Shown piece by piece: positions 42,097-45,021 of a stretch of DNA of 45,021 bases (position 1 is the stretch's first letter; the number at the start of each line of letters is the position of its first letter). A model generated the notes under the pieces. The model ran no database searches. It was not told the origin of the DNA and worked only from the letters and a program-made list of their open reading frames with translations. Made by a program: the position numbers and the translations under genes. This DNA is from Lachnospiraceae bacterium (lineage in GTDB: Bacteria > Bacillota > Clostridia > Lachnospirales > Lachnospiraceae), in the NCBI GenBank assembly GCA_017620255.1, contig JAFZQU010000032.1:1-45021 (forward strand), given 5' to 3'.

Positions 42097-44668
42097 GATC
42101 CACTGTGAGCGCAGCGGATGCCGCATCCACAAAGTCGTTGATCGTCATGCCGTCCGGGATCGCAAACAGCGGGATCCCGTTCATGTAACTGTGTACGCAG
42201 TACGGTGTGCTGGCGTACGGATCGCCGGTCGCATCCGCGTAGATCACGCCCGGTGCACAGTAGGGACAGGTATCGGATGCACGCAGCCCCGTTGCCGTAC
42301 AGATCGTTCCGACCATATGCATGTCACAGGTCGAAGAGGGCACGTTGTCCACCGAGAAGATCTCGGAGTGCGCACTGCCGTCCACATCACACAACCCGGC
42401 TACCGCGAGTTTGCCTGATTTGGAACATACCGTTGCGGAAGTGATCCCTTCCGGACGGGTAAATTCTTTATATTCGAGATTCTCATGGATCCTGCTCATG
42501 CAGGCTCTCCAGAGACTCTTTGCAATGCTTGTCTCGGATTTCCCCATGTGTACGTTATTGTCATAGCCGGCCCACGCGCCGCAGGTGTAGTAGGGCGTAA
42601 AGCCGCAGAACCATACGTCGACATCTTTACTGGTCGTACCGGTCTTACCCGCGATGGACATGCCGCCGAAGTTAACGCGTCCGCCGGTACCCTTGGTGAC
42701 AACGTCGACCATGGCACTTGTCAGCAGGTAAGCGGTCGTTTCCTTGATAACCTGACGTGTCTGCGGTTGATTTTCAAGCAGGACGTTTCCGTCGTGATCT
42801 AAGACCTTCGTATAGAAGACCGGTTTCGTGTAGGTACCGCCGTTTGCAATGGTCGCATAGGCGGCAGTGATCTCCAGATTGGTCACACCGTCTGTTACGC
42901 CGCCCAGTGCCAGCGCCTGCGTGATATCGGAGGAAATGGAACCGTCCCACTCCGTTCTGCGCTCAACGAGCGTTGTGAATCCGAAGTTCTGCAGGTAATC
43001 AAAACCAAGCTGCGGACCGATGTCCGTGAGCGTCTTAACGGCTACGATGTTTAAGGACTGCTCGATACCGTAGCGCACGGTACAGATGCCTTTGTAGCCC
43101 GTGTCGTACCAGTTGGAGACCGGACGGCCGTTGGCGTAGGTGAAGGGCTCATCGACCTGCGTGCTCGCAAGCGTAAAGCCAGCGGAATCAAGGGCCGGTG
43201 CGTATGCTGCCAGAACTTTGAAACAGGAACCCGGCTGACGCTTTGTATTGGTCGCACGGTTCAGTGTGAGCGATGCGGCTTTGGTACCGCGTCCGCCGAC
43301 GATGGCTTTGACTTCACCGGTGTGGTGGTCCATCAAAGTCATGGATGCCTGAGGCTGCGGCGTGATCGACTTGGTCTCCGCAACGAATGTATAGCCCGGC
43401 TCCTCAACGAAAGCCTTGTATTCCTCGATCTTTGCTTCGGCCTCTTCCTGGCTGTTGAAGATCATATTGAAGGTGGGATCTTCCTGCTTGAAGTGCTTCT
43501 CGAAGTTTTCCTTACTGAAGTTGACGAGTTCGCCGTTGGCGTCTTCATAAGTGAGTTCGCAGGTTAAGAGCCACTTGATGTTCTCGGGATAGTTCTCGGG
43601 GTTTGCAAATTCCTCATCACAGATCTTCTGCAGTTCGCGGTCCTGCGTGGTGAAGATGCTTAAGCCGCCGCTGTAAAGTGCATTGTAAGCCTGCGTGTAA
43701 CTGTAGCCTTTGATCTCCTGCAGATCGCTTAAGACCTGGTCTGTCAGTTCGTCGACAAAGTATGTGTAAATGGTATTCTTTTCTGTTTCTTCGTTTACGT
43801 TTTTGATCCGGGAATAGACATCGTCCGCAAGAGCTTCATCAAATTCCGCGGGCGTGATGTAACCCTGGTCGCGCATTTTGCGAAGGACTTCTTCACGTCT
43901 GCCGGCGTTGTTGTCCGGATGCGTGATCGGATTCCAGCGGGAAGGGTTCTGCGTGATCGCAGCGATAACGGCAGACTCGGAAATCGTCAGTTCTGCGGCC
44001 GGTTTGCCGAAATAGCGGTTGGATGCGGCCTGCACGCCCAAAGTTCCCTGTCCTAAGTTGATCGTGTTCAGATAGTTTTCCAGGATGGTTTCCTTATCCA
44101 TGTTCTTTTCCAACTGGATCGCACAGTACTGTTCCTGGAATTTACGTTTGAATTTCTCGATCTTGCTGGACTCACTTGTCCAGGAAGTGAAGACGTTGTT
44201 CTTTAAGAGCTGCTGCGTGATCGTGGAAGCACCCTGTGAAAAATCACCGTCCAGAATGGCTTTTACGCCTGCACGCATGATACCCTGGATATCAATTCCG
44301 TTATGGGTATAGAAACGCTCATCCTCGATGGCCACAAACGCGTGCTGCGTGTGCTCGGGGATCTTGTCGAGTGTGACATAGATACGGTTGGAATTCTCCG
44401 CGATCAGTTTGGTCAGGGTGTTGCCCTTATTATCGTAGACTGTTGTTGAGAATCCTGCAGGGGATACATCCACGTTGGTGACGTCCGGTGCTGTGTCGAT
44501 GACGCCCATGAACAGTCCGATGCCGCCGCAAAGTCCTACAACGCCGAGCGCGACTGTACAGAATACGACGATCTCGAATATGATGATGGCAATGGATTTC
44601 CCCATTCTCGTCGAGGCGGAGTTCAGCGCCCGCTGCCTCTGACGGATTCCGGCTCTTCCGTAATTCAT
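42074..44668 (-). CDS. Class A penicillin-binding protein (PBP1A-type)
   Basis: A bifunctional peptidoglycan synthase of 864 residues that polymerises glycan strands and cross-links peptides outside the membrane. A cytoplasmic basic N-terminus and one helix (about 25-57) are followed by the GT51 transglycosylase with Glu115 in AIEDERFYTHNG and GASTITQQLLKN. The transpeptidase domain has SxxK as Ser481-Cys-Phe-Lys, SxN as SLN in EQSLNIVAVK, and KTG as Lys675-Thr-Gly-Thr-Thr. The C-terminal ~120 residues contain several cysteines (CPYC, SSTCDMH) that may form disulfides or bind metal. The ribosome binding site AAGGAG is ~12 nt from the ATG. Upstream lies a four-copy direct repeat and an extended -10 promoter. 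Confidence 0.95.
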   Translation of the reverse strand: MNYGRAGIRQRQRALNSASTRMGKSIAIIIFEIVVFCTVALGVVGLCGGIGLFMGVIDTAPDVTNVDVSPAGFSTTVYDNKGNTLTKLIAENSNRIYVTLDKIPEHTQHAFVAIEDERFYTHNGIDIQGIMRAGVKAILDGDFSQGASTITQQLLKNNVFTSWTSESSKIEKFKRKFQEQYCAIQLEKNMDKETILENYLNTINLGQGTLGVQAASNRYFGKPAAELTISESAVIAAITQNPSRWNPITHPDNNAGRREEVLRKMRDQGYITPAEFDEALADDVYSRIKNVNEETEKNTIYTYFVDELTDQVLSDLQEIKGYSYTQAYNALYSGGLSIFTTQDRELQKICDEEFANPENYPENIKWLLTCELTYEDANGELVNFSKENFEKHFKQEDPTFNMIFNSQEEAEAKIEEYKAFVEEPGYTFVAETKSITPQPQASMTLMDHHTGEVKAIVGGRGTKAASLTLNRATNTKRQPGSCFKVLAAYAPALDSAGFTLASTQVDEPFTYANGRPVSNWYDTGYKGICTVRYGIEQSLNIVAVKTLTDIGPQLGFDYLQNFGFTTLVERRTEWDGSISSDITQALALGGVTDGVTNLEITAAYATIANGGTYTKPVFYTKVLDHDGNVLLENQPQTRQVIKETTAYLLTSAMVDVVTKGTGGRVNFGGMSIAGKTGTTSKDVDVWFCGFTPYYTCGAWAGYDNNVHMGKSETSIAKSLWRACMSRIHENLEYKEFTRPEGITSATVCSKSGKLAVAGLCDVDGSAHSEIFSVDNVPSSTCDMHMVGTICTATGLRASDTCPYCAPGVIYADATGDPYASTPYCVHSYMNGIPLFAIPDGMTINDFVDAASAALTVDPNAVLPE

Positions 44669-44692
44669 AACCTGTTTAACTCCTTGATTCCC

Positions 44693-44792
44693 TTATAAAT
44701 ATAAACCCCGCTCATTTTGCGTTTATAAACATTACCCGTATGCGCTTATAAATATTACTCATTCTGTGTTTATAAATATCCTCGTTTTGCGC
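44693..44792. repeat. Four ~24-bp direct repeats in the PBP leader
   Basis: TTATAAA-containing units begin at 44693, 44723, 44746 and 44770 (steps 30, 23, 24). On the plus strand each follows TTATAAAyATTAC-yCrTTyTGCGy with variation. They lie between the predicted promoter and the ribosome binding site of the PBP gene, so they would be transcribed. Confidence 0.8.
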
Positions 44793-44837
44793 TACTATAT
44801 ATTGTATACATTTAGGGATACTTTCGCATCAAAATAC

Positions 44838-44866
44838 ATTATACCAAAAAATCAGATCGGAATAAA
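44838..44866 (-). promoter_or_regulatory. Promoter of the PBP gene
   Basis: On the minus strand, TTTATT (44866-44861) and a perfect TATAAT (44843-44838) are spaced by 17 bp, with an extended -10 TGG. The predicted leader is about 160 nt and contains the four direct repeats. Confidence 0.65.
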
Positions 44867-45021
44867 GAGCCATCTCGTAACCTGAATTGTAAAACTAAAT
44901 TCCGTATGAAAGACTAAATTCATAACGCACATTGAAAACTGCATAGCTTTAAAAGTTTTGAGGATAATAATGACGATTTATGGTATACTGAAGTCCCAAA
45001 TTTATTGAAAACTCCAAAAAT

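Larger units (their letters stand above)
44669..45021. other. Region upstream of the PBP gene
   Basis: This stretch holds the PBP promoter and repeat array (listed separately). Further right, an 11-bp direct repeat, AAACTAAATTC (44892-44902) and AGACTAAATTC (44911-44921), and an outward plus-strand extended -10, TGGTATACT (44981-44989), suggest another gene starting beyond the window. I see no coding region. Confidence 0.6.

Noticed and set aside
44938-45021. Possible rRNA leader (GAAAACTGCATA-like sequence)
   Set aside because: The resemblance to spacer sequence before 23S rRNA is limited to a few bases, and no rRNA sequence follows in the window.
1-45021. CRISPR arrays, insertion sequences, prophage or att sites
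   Set aside because: No regularly spaced identical repeats, transposase, integrase or terminal inverted repeats were seen; the only short direct repeats are the PBP leader units.

Overview
The window looks like a chromosomal segment of a low-to-mid GC Gram-positive anaerobe, most likely a Lachnospiraceae-type member of the Clostridia. The evidence is strong AGGAGG-type ribosome binding sites, a recA-recX-rny gene order, Gram-positive LexA boxes and a CIRCE element, a YtrA-type GntR/ABC operon, a Dlt-like acylation locus and ferredoxin-type aldo/keto reductases. No rRNA, tRNA, CRISPR array, insertion sequence or phage gene was found. The window is mostly densely packed chromosomal housekeeping and envelope genes, not a mobile island.

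Layout. 1-3728: SOS-controlled recA, its modulator recX, and RNase Y, closed by a composite bidirectional terminator. 3835-8096: a chemoreceptor (-), a histidine phosphatase (+), and a minus-strand pair of YitT-type membrane protein and lipoprotein phosphoesterase. 8210-14592: a tight plus-strand operon of an unknown protein, MBOAT acyltransferase, SGNH/DltD-like protein, DltA-like adenylation enzyme, DltC-like carrier, alpha/beta hydrolase and shikimate kinase. 14621-15980: an MFS exporter behind a leader with an 18-residue leader peptide and a hairpin that sequesters its ribosome binding site. 16041-20981: a hybrid histidine kinase and a GAF-GGDEF protein with similar membrane sensor halves, meeting end to end.

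21072-23051: an autoregulated GntR-ABC transporter operon with a perfect 20-bp operator. 23152-24174: aldo/keto reductase with two Fe-S clusters. 24314-29280: SbcD/SbcC-like pair (YhaO/YhaN type), HAD hydrolase and PrsA-like lipoprotein foldase. 29325-31566: htpG with a CIRCE element. 31648-32622: zinc-ribbon membrane protein. 32939-40849: a 2636-residue secreted repeat protein without a recognisable anchor. 41092-42096: degenerate-receiver protein. 42074-44668: class A penicillin-binding protein whose upstream region carries four ~24-bp direct repeats.

Many of the genes concern the cell envelope: the Dlt-like acylation set, YtrA-type ABC operon, class A PBP, PrsA-like foldase, giant secreted protein and two membrane sensors. 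The most interesting candidates for new biology are the Dlt-like operon with a non-canonical adenylation pocket, the leader-peptide-controlled exporter, the paired sensors, the giant secreted protein, and the repeat array in front of the PBP gene.
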